From G965222505 sp965222505 (lineage in GTDB: Bacteria; Bacteroidota; Rhodothermia; Rhodothermales; DATKEJ01): DNA of 64,000 nucleotides. The position numbers and the translations under genes were made by a program. Below, piece after piece: positions 7,203 through 15,580 of the stretch; the first letter of the stretch is position 1; each line of letters begins with the position of its first letter. The notes beneath the pieces are model-generated. The model was not told the origin of the DNA. It ran no database searches and was given only the letters and a program-made list of their open reading frames with translations. Where the stretch lies: NCBI GenBank assembly GCA_965222505.1, contig OZ244956.1, positions 2,852,001-2,916,000 on the forward strand, in the 5' to 3' direction.

Positions 7203-8531
7203 ATGAAAACGTGGATACTCCTCCTGCTCGTCATCGTCCTGGTCGGGGCCGGCTGGTGGTATTTTTCTGGATCAGGCGATGAAAGCGGCACCTCGTATCG
7301 GTTCGTGACCATCGAGGCCGGAGACCTGGAATCGGTCGTCTCGACTACCGGCATTTTGAGCGCCGTAACCACCGTTCAGGTCGGTACGCAGGTGTCCGGG
7401 CGGATTGATGAGATCATGGTGGACTTTAACGACAAGGTGCGGGCTGGGCAGGTGGTGGCCACCATCGACAAGACCCTGTTGCTGAGTGCCGTAGCCGATG
7501 CCAAGGCCAACCTGGAACGCAACGAGGCCCAGCTCGCCCAGGCCCAACGGGAATTTGAGCGGGTCCAGCCGCTGTTTGAGAAACAGTTTATCACCGAAGT
7601 CGAATTCAACCAGGCCAAGTTCGACCTGGATGTGGCCCAGGCCACGGTTAAATCCGCACGGGTCAGCCTGGACCGCGCCCAGAAGAACCTGCAATACGCC
7701 ACCATTCGTGCACCCATCTCCGGTACCGTCATTGAGCGCAATGTGGATGTGGGGCAAACCGTGGCCGCCAGCTTCTCGGCCCCGCAGCTCTTCCTGATCG
7801 CCAATGACCTGGCCGAGATGCAAATCGAGGCCTCGGTGGATGAAAGCGACATCGGGCAGATCAAACAGGGCCAGCAAGTGCGCTTTACCGTACAAGCCTA
7901 TCCGGACGATAACTTCACCGGCGTGGTGCGGCAGGTTCGCCTGCAATCGACCATCGTGGAAAATGTAGTCAACTATACCGCTGTGGTGGATGTGCGCAAT
8001 GACGATGGGCGGTTGCTCCCCGGCATGACGGCCACCGTCGATTTTCTGATTGAGCAAGTCAGCGATGTGTTGAAGGTGGCCAATGCCGCCTTGCGTTTCC
8101 GACCGCCACAGGAGATGATCGCCGCGTTCCGCGAACGCCGCAGGCAGCAGATAGAAAATATGCCGGACTCCGTACGGCAGCGGTTTGCAGGCCGCCGAGG
8201 TGGAGGCGGCCAACCGGGTGCAGGAGCACAGGGCGGCCAAGCCAGTTTTGCCGGTGGGAACGGCCAGGGTGGTTTTGCCGGCTTTGGCGGCCAGGGAAGG
8301 GGACGGCCCAATGCGACCCAAATCTGGTACCTCGATGAGGAGGGTAACCTCGCGGCCAGCCGGGTCCGTACCGGCATATCGGACGGGCAGATGACCGAAA
8401 TCCGGGGCCGCAACATTGAGGCCGGGATGGAGATCATCGCTGGCGTGACCCTGGCTGCTGAATCGTCAGGCTCAACCAATCCGTTCCAGAGCAACCAGCA
8501 GGGGGGCCGTCGCCGCCCAGGAAGTTTTTAG
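7203..8531 (+). CDS. macA: MacA-like periplasmic adaptor (HlyD family)
   Basis: The start ATG at 7203 gives an N-terminal membrane anchor (ILLLLVIVLVGAGWWYF). Then come the split lipoyl domain (VQVGTQVSGRIDEIMVDFND and later IRAPISGTVIERNVDVGQTV), an alpha-hairpin with LFEKQFITEVEFNQAKFDL, and beta-barrel and membrane-proximal domains. This is the layout of the MacA subunit of tripartite ABC efflux systems. A Gly-rich insert (about residues 335-370) interrupts the membrane-proximal domain. The permease gene follows after a repeat hairpin. No TolC-like outer-membrane gene is nearby. Confidence 0.88.
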   Translation: MKTWILLLLVIVLVGAGWWYFSGSGDESGTSYRFVTIEAGDLESVVSTTGILSAVTTVQVGTQVSGRIDEIMVDFNDKVRAGQVVATIDKTLLLSAVADAKANLERNEAQLAQAQREFERVQPLFEKQFITEVEFNQAKFDLDVAQATVKSARVSLDRAQKNLQYATIRAPISGTVIERNVDVGQTVAASFSAPQLFLIANDLAEMQIEASVDESDIGQIKQGQQVRFTVQAYPDDNFTGVVRQVRLQSTIVENVVNYTAVVDVRNDDGRLLPGMTATVDFLIEQVSDVLKVANAALRFRPPQEMIAAFRERRRQQIENMPDSVRQRFAGRRGGGGQPGAGAQGGQASFAGGNGQGGFAGFGGQGRGRPNATQIWYLDEEGNLAASRVRTGISDGQMTEIRGRNIEAGMEIIAGVTLAAESSGSTNPFQSNQQGGRRRPGSF

Positions 8532-8540
8532 TAAGCCTGG

Positions 8541-8600
8541 GTGCGGAGTGCGACTCAGGTTCAAGAGAGGAGTCGCACTCCGCACCCCGCACTCCGCACC
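8541..8600. repeat. Inverted heptamer repeat of the GCACTCC family (locus B)
   Basis: A perfect 15-bp stem (8541-8555 and 8571-8585) has a 15-base loop caggttcaagagagg that is almost identical to the loop at 58616-58630. The right arm continues as gcactcc, gcacccc, gcactcc, gcacc in 7-bp register. It lies between macA and the permease gene, so it could also attenuate the operon. Confidence 0.85.
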
Positions 8601-8617
8601 AGACAACCCTTAAATCC

Positions 8618-9835
8618 ATGACCTCTTTCACCCTTGTTAAAGTGGCCGTCGAGAGCATTCTGGTCAACAAGATGCGGACGCTGCTTACCATGCTCGGCAT
8701 CATCATCGGGGTGGGGGCCGTGATTATGATGGTGGCCATCGGCCAAGGGGCCCAGGGGCAGATACAGGCCCAGATCAACAACCTGGGCACCAACATGATC
8801 GTCATCACGCCGGGGTCCAGCAACCAGGGCGGCGTGAGCCGGGGGAGCGGGACCTTCAACCGCCTCAGCGTCAAGGATGCCGATAAACTCAAACGCGAAG
8901 GAATAACCCTGTCGGGCGTATCGCCGGTGGTGTTTACCCGTACCCAGGCCATCGGTGGACAGGGCAACTGGCGCACCTCTATCAACGGGGTCAACACCGA
9001 TTTTCCGGCCATTCGGGACTGGCCCGTTATCTCGGGTCTATTTTTTGACCAGCGCGATCTACGCACAATGCGCAAGGTGGCTGTCCTCGGCAAGACCGTG
9101 GCGGATAACCTGTATCCCGGTGAAGACCCCGTCGGGCAACAGATCCAGCTCCGGAACGTGCCGTTCGACATCATCGGTGTACTCGCCGAAAAGGGGCAAA
9201 CTGCCAGCGGTACCGATCAGGACGATGTGATCTTAGCGCCGTACACGACGGTCCAAAACCGTCTCAGCGGATGGAGCCGCATTTTTCAGATTCTCGCCAG
9301 TACCTATTCCACCGAAGACCTTCCGGCGGCACAGGAAGAAATCCGCCTCATCATGCGGGAAGCCCACAGCCTCTCCGAGTGGGAAGAGGATGATTTCACC
9401 ATCCGCAACCAGACCGACCTCGCCGAAGCCGCGCAAGGCACCACGGAAGTCATGACGCTACTTCTGGCGGCCATTGCGAGTATCTCGCTACTCGTCGGGG
9501 GCATCGGCATCATGAACATCATGCTTGTCTCCGTCACGGAGCGCACACGGGAAATCGGTATTCGCCGGGCCACAGGTGCGCGCAGCACCGATGTGCTCAC
9601 GCAATTTCTCATCGAAAGCACCGTCATGAGCCTCATCGGTGGGCTGATCGGGGTAGGGATTGGATTTGCCGGTTCAACCCTCCTTGCCAACCTGACGGGC
9701 TGGAGCACCGCCATCAGCCCCAACACCGTCGTGATCGCGATGGTCTTTTCGGCTGCCGTCGGGATTTTCTTCGGCTTCTACCCGGCCCGCAAAGCCGCAG
9801 CGCTAAATCCGATTGATGCCCTGCGGCATGAGTAG
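8618..9835 (+). CDS. MacB/FtsX-family ABC permease
   Basis: A 405-residue permease. The first membrane helix lies around residues 20-40 (LLTMLGIIIGVGAVIMMVAI). A large periplasmic MacB-type domain follows, then three C-terminal helices with the conserved VGGIGIMNIMLVSVTERTREIGIR and the end YPARKAAALNPIDALRHE. Unlike E. coli MacB there is no fused ATPase, and no ATPase gene is adjacent, so the nucleotide-binding subunit must be encoded elsewhere. It probably works with MacA in exporting a hydrophobic compound or peptide, or in envelope maintenance. The substrate is unknown. Confidence 0.88.
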   Translation: MTSFTLVKVAVESILVNKMRTLLTMLGIIIGVGAVIMMVAIGQGAQGQIQAQINNLGTNMIVITPGSSNQGGVSRGSGTFNRLSVKDADKLKREGITLSGVSPVVFTRTQAIGGQGNWRTSINGVNTDFPAIRDWPVISGLFFDQRDLRTMRKVAVLGKTVADNLYPGEDPVGQQIQLRNVPFDIIGVLAEKGQTASGTDQDDVILAPYTTVQNRLSGWSRIFQILASTYSTEDLPAAQEEIRLIMREAHSLSEWEEDDFTIRNQTDLAEAAQGTTEVMTLLLAAIASISLLVGGIGIMNIMLVSVTERTREIGIRRATGARSTDVLTQFLIESTVMSLIGGLIGVGIGFAGSTLLANLTGWSTAISPNTVVIAMVFSAAVGIFFGFYPARKAAALNPIDALRHE

Positions 9836-9861
9836 TTAGGGACCGCTCCACCACCACTTCA

Positions 9862-9990
9862 TTGTCATCACGAGCAGCCACTGCGCCGAGTATCGGCGCT
9901 GGATGCGTGGTGATCCAGGTGCTCAAAATGGGACGGCCACGTTACGCCGATGGCGTTCCTCGCCGTGACACGGCAAGCGTATTGCGTATT
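9862..9990. repeat. Degenerate dispersed repeat ending in a GCGTATT heptamer pair (locus H)
   Basis: The segment resembles the GTCATNNCGAG-type dispersed repeat seen near 2776. Its right end is two tandem gcgtatt heptamers (9977-9990) lying 2 bp from the gyrB stop codon, followed by a possible opposing arm actcacgcatca. No gene is visible between the permease and gyrB. Confidence 0.45.
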
Positions 9991-9992
9991 AC

Positions 9993-11960
9993 TCACGCAT
10001 CAATCGTCGCGTATTTGGCGTTGAGTTCGATGAAGCGGCGGCGGGGTTCGACGGAATCGCCCATGAGGGTACTGAAGATCCGGTCGGCGGCGGCAGCATC
10101 TCCGATGGTGACCTGTTGCAGGGTGCGGGTCTCCGGGTTCATCGTCGTGTTCCAGAGCTGTTCCGGGTTCATTTCACCCAGGCCCTTGTAGCGCTGGATA
10201 TGGGCGTTGCCACGCCGTCCGGATTCCTTGTACTCGGTAAGCACAGTTTCCAACTCGGCATCGGACCACAGGTATTGCTCATCCTTGCCGAGTTTGACCT
10301 TGTAGAGTGGCGGTTGGGCAATGTAGACGTACCCGTGTTCAATCAGCGGGTGCAGGTAGCGGTAGATGAACGTCAGCAGGAGGGTGCGGATGTGCGCCCC
10401 ATCGACGTCGGCATCGGTCATGATGATGACCTTGTGGTACCGGAGCTTGTCGATTTCAAATTCATTTTCTCCGATGCCGAGGCCGGTGCCGAGGGCGGTG
10501 ATGATGTTTTTGATCTCGTCGTTTTCCAGGATCTTGTCGATGCGGGCTTTTTCTACGTTCAGGATTTTTCCTTTGATCGGCAGGATGGCCTGGAAGTGGC
10601 GGTCGCGCCCTTGTTTGGCCGAGCCGCCGGCACTGTCCCCTTCCACCACGTAGAGTTCACTCTGTTCGGGGTCTTTGGAGGAGCAGTCGGCCAGTTTGCC
10701 GGGCAGGCCGCCGCCGGTGAGGGCGTTTTTGCGCTGCACCAGTTCGCGGGCCTTGCGGGCGGCAACGCGGGCCTGGGCGGAGAGTACGACCTTATCGACG
10801 ATCCGCTTGAGTTCCTTGGGGTTGTCTTCGAGCCAGACGGCCAGTTTTTCGTTGATGAGCGTCTCAACGGCACTTTGGACTTCCGAGTTGCCCAGCTTGG
10901 TTTTGGTCTGCCCCTCGAATTGCGGCTCGGCCACCTTGATGGAGAGCACGGCGGTGAGGCCCTCGCGGAAATCATCTCCCGAGAGGTTCACCTTTACATT
11001 TTTGAGCAGGTTATTTTTGTCCGCATACGCCTTCAGGGTGCGCGTCAATGCGCGGCGGAAGCCGGAGATATGGGTCCCGCCTTCGTGGGTGTTGATGTTG
11101 TTGACGAAGCTCAGGACGTTTTCCGTGTAGCCGCTGTTGAATTGCATCGCCAGCTCGATCGGTACGCCCTGGCTTTCGCCTTCGACGTACACGATGGTTT
11201 CGTGGATGGGGGTACGGGCTTCATCCAGGTATTCCACAAATTCGCGCAGGCCCCCTTCGGACTGGTAGGATTCGAAGAGGGCTTCTTCTTCCCGTTCGTC
11301 CGTAATGGTGATCGTGACGCCCCGATTCAGGTAGGCCAATTCCCGGAGCCGTTCGGCGAGGGTGTCAAACCGAAACTCGGTGGTCATGAAGATGCTACTG
11401 TCCGGCCAGAAGCGGACCTTCGTACCGTTTTCTTCATCCGGTTTGAGGGCACGCAGTTTTTCAACGCCTTTGACCGGGATACCGGTGGCATATTCCTGTT
11501 CGTACAGGTGGCCTTGCCGCCGCACGGTAGCGACGAGCTTGGAGGACAGCGCGTTGACGCACGAGACGCCCACGCCGTGGAGACCGCCGGAGACCTTGTA
11601 GGTGTTCTTGTCGAATTTTCCACCGGCGTGCAGCACCGTCATGACCACTTCAAGGGCGGCTTTGCCCTCCGTAGGGTGCATATCGACCGGGATGCCGCGC
11701 CCGTTGTCGACCACCGTAACGGAGCCGTCTTTTTCGATGGTCACATCAATACGGTCGGCATAGCCGGCCATGGCCTCGTCGATGGAGTTATCGACGACCT
11801 CATAGACAAGGTGGTGCAGGCCACGGATGCCCACATCGCCGATGTACATGGCGGGGCGTTTACGTACGGCTTCAAGCCCTTCCAGAATCTGAATACTGGA
11901 GGCTTCGTAGTTGCCGTTGGTTGGGGTCGGGGTGGTTTCGTCTGCCATCGGGGTTTCCAT
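9993..11960 (-). CDS. gyrB: DNA gyrase subunit B
   Basis: ATPase subunit of the type II topoisomerase that introduces negative supercoils. The GHKL ATPase domain is visible (LEGLEAVRKRPAMYIGDVG; DNSIDEAMAGYAD; DNGRGIPVD; GGLHGVGVSCVNALS). It is followed by the transducer and the TOPRIM domain with EGDSAGGSAKQGRDR and DADVDGAHI, and the tail region RYKGLGEMNPEQLW. The length (655 residues from the ATG at 11960, or 651 from 11948) fits a short-form GyrB. The frame is open 18 codons further upstream, but that part overlaps the preceding gene. It follows that gene after 22 bp. Confidence 0.97.
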   Translation of the reverse strand: METPMADETTPTPTNGNYEASSIQILEGLEAVRKRPAMYIGDVGIRGLHHLVYEVVDNSIDEAMAGYADRIDVTIEKDGSVTVVDNGRGIPVDMHPTEGKAALEVVMTVLHAGGKFDKNTYKVSGGLHGVGVSCVNALSSKLVATVRRQGHLYEQEYATGIPVKGVEKLRALKPDEENGTKVRFWPDSSIFMTTEFRFDTLAERLRELAYLNRGVTITITDEREEEALFESYQSEGGLREFVEYLDEARTPIHETIVYVEGESQGVPIELAMQFNSGYTENVLSFVNNINTHEGGTHISGFRRALTRTLKAYADKNNLLKNVKVNLSGDDFREGLTAVLSIKVAEPQFEGQTKTKLGNSEVQSAVETLINEKLAVWLEDNPKELKRIVDKVVLSAQARVAARKARELVQRKNALTGGGLPGKLADCSSKDPEQSELYVVEGDSAGGSAKQGRDRHFQAILPIKGKILNVEKARIDKILENDEIKNIITALGTGLGIGENEFEIDKLRYHKVIIMTDADVDGAHIRTLLLTFIYRYLHPLIEHGYVYIAQPPLYKVKLGKDEQYLWSDAELETVLTEYKESGRRGNAHIQRYKGLGEMNPEQLWNTTMNPETRTLQQVTIGDAAAADRIFSTLMGDSVEPRRRFIELNAKYATIDA

Positions 11961-11982
11961 AAGGGGTCCGGTGGGGTAGGGG

Positions 11983-12489
11983 TTAAATGAGTTCGGTTTC
12001 CAGACGAATGGCAAAGTCCAGTCCGTCGTTGAGGAAGGTGTTCAGTTGGGTATCCAGATCATCTGGTGCCTCTTCGACCAGCATTCGGCAGTCGGATTCG
12101 AGCAGCCGGGCCTCTTCGACCAGGAGCTCGGAAATCGCGGGATACAGGCTCAGGAGCCGTTGGTGGATCAGGTGCAGGTTTCGGTTGAGCCGCCGCAGGA
12201 TCATCATCTGCTGAAACCGGTGTGCGGTAATCAGGGGTTGGGTCCGGGCCAGTGAGGCGGCTACCTTGCTGGTCCGGAGCCGTGCCAGCCGGTGGTGCAG
12301 GTCCGGGAGGATGCGCAGCACATAGGCGCGGGCCTGCCCGGTTGGTTCCTGGCTGGAGGGGTCCTGCCCGGCGCGGCGCGCCCGGATGGATTGGTGTACA
12401 TCAACGGCCACGGACAGCGTCGAGAGCATCGTCATGAGCAACCATGTAGAGGCTGCATGTCCGTCTTGCCTGGCATCGGATGAAGTCAC
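11983..12489 (-). CDS. Hypothetical helical protein upstream of gyrB
   Basis: I do not recognise this 168-residue protein. It is Leu/Arg-rich and predicted all-helical (for example LRILPDLHHRLARLRTSKVAASL), with an acidic second half (LLVEEARLLESDCRMLVEEAPDD). There is one weak hydrophobic stretch near the N-terminus (WLLMTMLSTLSVAVDV). Starts at 12435 or 12429 are also possible. It lies 22 bp upstream of gyrB on the same strand and is probably co-transcribed with it. Confidence 0.6.
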   Translation of the reverse strand: MTSSDARQDGHAASTWLLMTMLSTLSVAVDVHQSIRARRAGQDPSSQEPTGQARAYVLRILPDLHHRLARLRTSKVAASLARTQPLITAHRFQQMMILRRLNRNLHLIHQRLLSLYPAISELLVEEARLLESDCRMLVEEAPDDLDTQLNTFLNDGLDFAIRLETELI

Positions 12490-12594
12490 GGAAGTCGGTT
12501 CGGTGAGGGTAGCAAAATATTACGCGCATCCCGCCGGTGGGTTCTTCCTGAACAAACCTATTGCGTCAACAGTGGGTGAAAACGCAAGGTGTTC

Positions 12595-12693
12595 ATTGGT
12601 GATTGGTGATTTGTTATTGGGTGCCTCGAATCACCAATCAAAAATGCCCACACGAGGCGTAGCCGACTGTGCGTGGCAAATCACCAATCAAAA
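12595..12693. repeat. Heptamer repeat element, ATCACCA family (locus D)
   Basis: The left arm has two attggtg heptamers (12595-12608). The complementary aatcaccaatca occurs twice on the right (12629-12640 and 12679-12690). The 12-bp arms are perfect complements. The same word family appears in tandem at 41111-41138. Confidence 0.75.
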
Positions 12694-12760
12694 TAATGAC
12701 TATGAATTGAATTATATTCAGACCCGTCCTACCTGCTCACCACCAACGCCTTCCGCCTCT

Positions 12761-12847
12761 ATGCGATTCTCCTTGCTTCTTTTATTGATGTGTGGCCTGC
12801 TGGCCTCTTTCTCCACGTCGGCTCAGGACGCACCCCGGTGTAAGTGA
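12761..12847 (+). pseudogene. Orphan signal peptide (truncated exported-protein gene)
   Basis: An ATG at 12761 opens a classic signal peptide (MRFSLLLLLMCGLLASFSTS, then AQDAP) that ends at a stop after 28 codons. Just downstream, in another frame, is a fragment reading ARTIVVQDGRITAV, as in metal-dependent amidohydrolases. This suggests a broken secreted amidohydrolase gene cut short by deletion or insertion. Confidence 0.5.
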
Positions 12848-13105
12848 ACAATCCATGCCGGCCCGCACGATTGTTGTCCAGGATGGGCGCATCACGGCGG
12901 TGCTGATAGGCTCAAAGACGGTCTTGATCATCACCTGGAGCCACCGTTGCCCCTTTTTGTTGACAAAGCGCGTATAGGAGAGTAGGCAGTATGCCATGAG
13001 AATGATGTGGATCGTTCTCCGATCGGGTTTGGCACAGATCTTGAGCCGGACCTTGCCTAACCTACATTGCTCGATCATTCCAACCTTATTGAGGATTATC
13101 CTACC

Positions 13106-13819
13106 ATGCGCGTCTTCAACGCTGTTCTCGGTCTTACCTTGCTGGGGCTGCTGGCCTCGGCTTCACCAGCCACTGCACAGGTACAGTATGGCTTCGGCGG
13201 CCATTTCTTGCTGGCCCTGCCCCAGGGCGAGTTTGACGATAACGTGGACAACCTCGGCTACGGCGGTAGCCTGTTCGGCACGATTGGCCCGGGGGCCATC
13301 CCCATTCAATTTGGCCTGGAAGGGGGCGTGATGATCTACGGCTCCGAGCGCCGCCGCGTCCCCCTGAGCACCACCATCCCGGACGTGACAGTGGAAGTGA
13401 CCACCTCAAACAATTTCTTTCTGGGGCATGCCCTGCTGCGTTTTCAGCCGCAGGGTGGAGCCATCCGACCCTATGCCGACGCGTTCGTCGGCCTGAACCA
13501 TCTGGCCACCGAAACCTCCGTTGAAGACGAGGACAGCTTCGACGACGACCGGGTCTTTAGCTCTACCAACTTCAGCGATACGGGCTTTAGCTACGGGGCC
13601 GGTGGAGGCGTAATGATTCGGTTGGGAACGGCGGAATCGGATTCAGGCAAACCCTTCGACATCATGCTGGACCTGCGGACGCGCTACATCATCGGGGGGG
13701 AAGTGGAATACCTGCGCGAAGGCTCTATCAGCCGGGACGGGGGTGAGGTGCAGTTTGACCCGATCCTTTCCAAAACCGACACCTTTCTGATCCAGGTCGG
13801 TGTGGCGATTATGTTTTAA
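13106..13819 (+). CDS. Outer-membrane beta-barrel protein
   Basis: A 237-residue exported protein. The start at 13106 gives the signal peptide MRVFNAVLGLTLLGLLASAS with cleavage near ATAQ. The mature part alternates amphipathic strands (YGFGGHFLLALP, FGLEGGVMIYG, FSYGAGGGVMIRLG, IQVGVAIMF) and ends in a terminal Phe, as expected for an OmpW/OmpX-like small barrel. A long acidic loop (VEDEDSFDDDRVF) is probably extracellular. No enzyme motifs are seen. Stops of this and the next gene face each other 6 bp apart. Confidence 0.7.
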   Translation: MRVFNAVLGLTLLGLLASASPATAQVQYGFGGHFLLALPQGEFDDNVDNLGYGGSLFGTIGPGAIPIQFGLEGGVMIYGSERRRVPLSTTIPDVTVEVTTSNNFFLGHALLRFQPQGGAIRPYADAFVGLNHLATETSVEDEDSFDDDRVFSSTNFSDTGFSYGAGGGVMIRLGTAESDSGKPFDIMLDLRTRYIIGGEVEYLREGSISRDGGEVQFDPILSKTDTFLIQVGVAIMF

Positions 13820-13825
13820 GGCGTG

Positions 13826-14713
13826 TTAACGGAGGATGTCGTGGATGGCCTGGGCCAGCTTTGAACCCAGATTGGCCGATTCGGCATCGTCGTTGAGGCC
13901 TTCGATCAGGATGACCAGGACGTAGGGTTCGCCATTGGCCGGGTAGACGATGCCGGCATCGTGGTGGATGGCGGTAATCTGGCCGGTTTTGTGGGCCACC
14001 TGGGTGCCTTCGGGCAGCAGGGCCGGAATCATCTCGTTGAACCGCTGATCCTTCAGGATGTCGATCATTTGTTGGTCCGCCGTTTCCGAGACCACTTCTC
14101 TCTTTTGTAGGGCCTGTAACAACACGGCCAGGTCGGCGGCGGTAGCGGTATTGCTGAGGCCCTTTCGGTAGGCTTTGATGTCTTCTACGCCGCGCAGCAC
14201 CTTCATTTTTTTGATGCCCAGGGCCTGAGCCGTGCGTTGCGTGGCCACCGCACCGACGTGGTCGATGAGGATGTTGGTGGCGAGGTTGGACGAAACCGTA
14301 ATCATGTCGTACGTCAAGTCCCGGATAGACATGGGTTGGCCGATGCGGTTGTAAATCTGGTCGTCGGCATCGTCGCGGAGGTCCAGGCTATAGGCCGAGC
14401 TGTCTACGATGGATCGAAATTCGTTGTGGACCCGGATCGAATCGTCCAGGGAAAACAGTCCGGCTTCAGCTTGGCGGAACACTTCATACATGACCGGCAC
14501 CTTCATCGTGCTGGCGGCGTGATAGACGCGCTCGGCCTGGTGGTTGTAGACGAAGCCGGTGGATGCGTCACGGACAGCAATGGCGATCTCGGCTTTGGGG
14601 TACGCTGTGCGCAGTTCGGTAAGGGCCGTGTCGATGGCCGTGGTGGGATCTGGTGTGCAGTGGGTCATGAGCAATCCCATCCAGGCAATAAGCAGCACTT
14701 GAAGGCGGCGCAT
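13826..14713 (-). CDS. Class A beta-lactamase-like serine hydrolase, probably surface-anchored
   Basis: A 295-residue protein with a hydrophobic leader ending in a non-standard lipobox (LMTHC, Cys19). Active-site motifs are S68-T-M-K71 (SxxK), SSN in ITVSSNLATNILID (the SDN position) and KTG in HKTGQITAIHHDAG. The segment RGVEDIKAYRKGLSNTATAADL stands where class A enzymes have the omega loop, and a clear ExxLN is missing. It could therefore be a lactamase-fold peptidase or esterase rather than a drug-hydrolysing enzyme. It probably acts on peptidoglycan-like substrates in the envelope. Confidence 0.82.
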   Translation of the reverse strand: MRRLQVLLIAWMGLLMTHCTPDPTTAIDTALTELRTAYPKAEIAIAVRDASTGFVYNHQAERVYHAASTMKVPVMYEVFRQAEAGLFSLDDSIRVHNEFRSIVDSSAYSLDLRDDADDQIYNRIGQPMSIRDLTYDMITVSSNLATNILIDHVGAVATQRTAQALGIKKMKVLRGVEDIKAYRKGLSNTATAADLAVLLQALQKREVVSETADQQMIDILKDQRFNEMIPALLPEGTQVAHKTGQITAIHHDAGIVYPANGEPYVLVILIEGLNDDAESANLGSKLAQAIHDILR

Positions 14714-14900
14714 AATACGTGCAGTTGGTTCGAGGAAACGTCTTATTGATCAGATCTGCAGGGGCCGGGTTCCCTCCGTGGAAAAATACCGGTACACGAG
14801 GCAAAGAAAACGGGCGGAAGCAGGGGGAATGGCTGGAAAAATGATCCCATCGTTAGTATACTCTATCGGTTCATTCTGTTCATCAACAGCATCCTGTTCC

Positions 14901-15533
14901 GTGCCAGCCCCTCCCAGACAGAAGCGCAAAGCTGAAAAGCCTACCTGGACGTACATCAAGCATTTCATGAAAGATCAGGGCGTGGCATCTATTACGCCCA
15001 CGTCGTCCTTCGGTGTGCGCACCCTGATGGGGTTGGTTGATTTTAAGCAAGATATTGTGATTGCCGAATATGGTCCTGGCACAGGGGTCATCAGCACGGG
15101 GTTGCTTAACCAGATGTCTGCCGGTAGCCGGTTGTTGCTTATTGAGCGCAATCCGCATTTTACCCATATGCTACGCCAGAAATATGCAGACGCCCGCGTG
15201 ATCGTTCGGGAAGGCAGTGCCGAGGATGTACAGACCTTTATGGCCGAAGCCGGGCTGGAACAGGCGGATTACGTGGTGTCCGGCATTCCTTTTTCGCTGA
15301 TTCCTGGTCGTGTACGGGAGCATATCGTTGCGCAAACCTATGCCGTGCTCAAGCCGGGCGGGTTGTTCTTGGCCTATCAGACGCCGTGGCAGCCGGACCG
15401 GCACTTGAGTGACCACCTCAACCACCATTTTGAGAAGGTGCGGTCAAAGATTGAAATGCGGAACATGCCTCCCTTGCGCATTTATGCGGCCCAGAAGCAT
15501 AGCGCGGTCTTGCAGGTTCAGGTGGAGATCTGA
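14901..15533 (+). CDS. SAM-dependent methyltransferase, PmtA/rRNA-dimethylase-like
   Basis: The product has the SAM-binding motif IAEYGPGTGVIS, an acidic motif II (LLLIERNPHF), then VSGIPFSLIP and LKPGGLFLAYQTPWQ. The pattern fits the phospholipid N-methyltransferase (PmtA)-like branch of the rRNA adenine dimethylase superfamily, including the leader segment FMKDQGVASITPTSSFG. The GTG at 14901 (210 residues) keeps that conserved leader. Open frame extends to 14778 and other starts (14829, 14841) are possible. The substrate could be phosphatidylethanolamine, but this is inference. Confidence 0.72.
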   Translation: MPAPPRQKRKAEKPTWTYIKHFMKDQGVASITPTSSFGVRTLMGLVDFKQDIVIAEYGPGTGVISTGLLNQMSAGSRLLLIERNPHFTHMLRQKYADARVIVREGSAEDVQTFMAEAGLEQADYVVSGIPFSLIPGRVREHIVAQTYAVLKPGGLFLAYQTPWQPDRHLSDHLNHHFEKVRSKIEMRNMPPLRIYAAQKHSAVLQVQVEI

Positions 15534-15580
15534 AGCACAAGGACAGACCAATGCCTGCTCGGGGGGGAGCACGAAGGCTT

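Larger units (their letters stand above)
12490..13105. other. Intergenic region with repeats and gene remnants
   Basis: It holds the ATCACCA heptamer element (12595-12693) and an orphan signal peptide (12761-12847). After the orphan comes a short in-frame-like fragment MPARTIVVQDGRITAV (+ strand, from 12855) typical of amidohydrolase N-termini. On the minus strand, about 12890-13030, a peptide AYCLLSYTRFVNKKGQRWLQ looks like the end of a transposase. None of these is intact. Confidence 0.45.

Noticed and set aside
10116..11990. A 624-codon open frame antisense to gyrB
   Set aside because: It lies wholly opposite an unmistakable gyrB, has no recognisable domain, and is explained by GC-rich codon bias.
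12890..13030. An IS element before the beta-barrel gene
   Set aside because: A single transposase-like peptide without terminal repeats or an open gene is too weak to annotate as an element.
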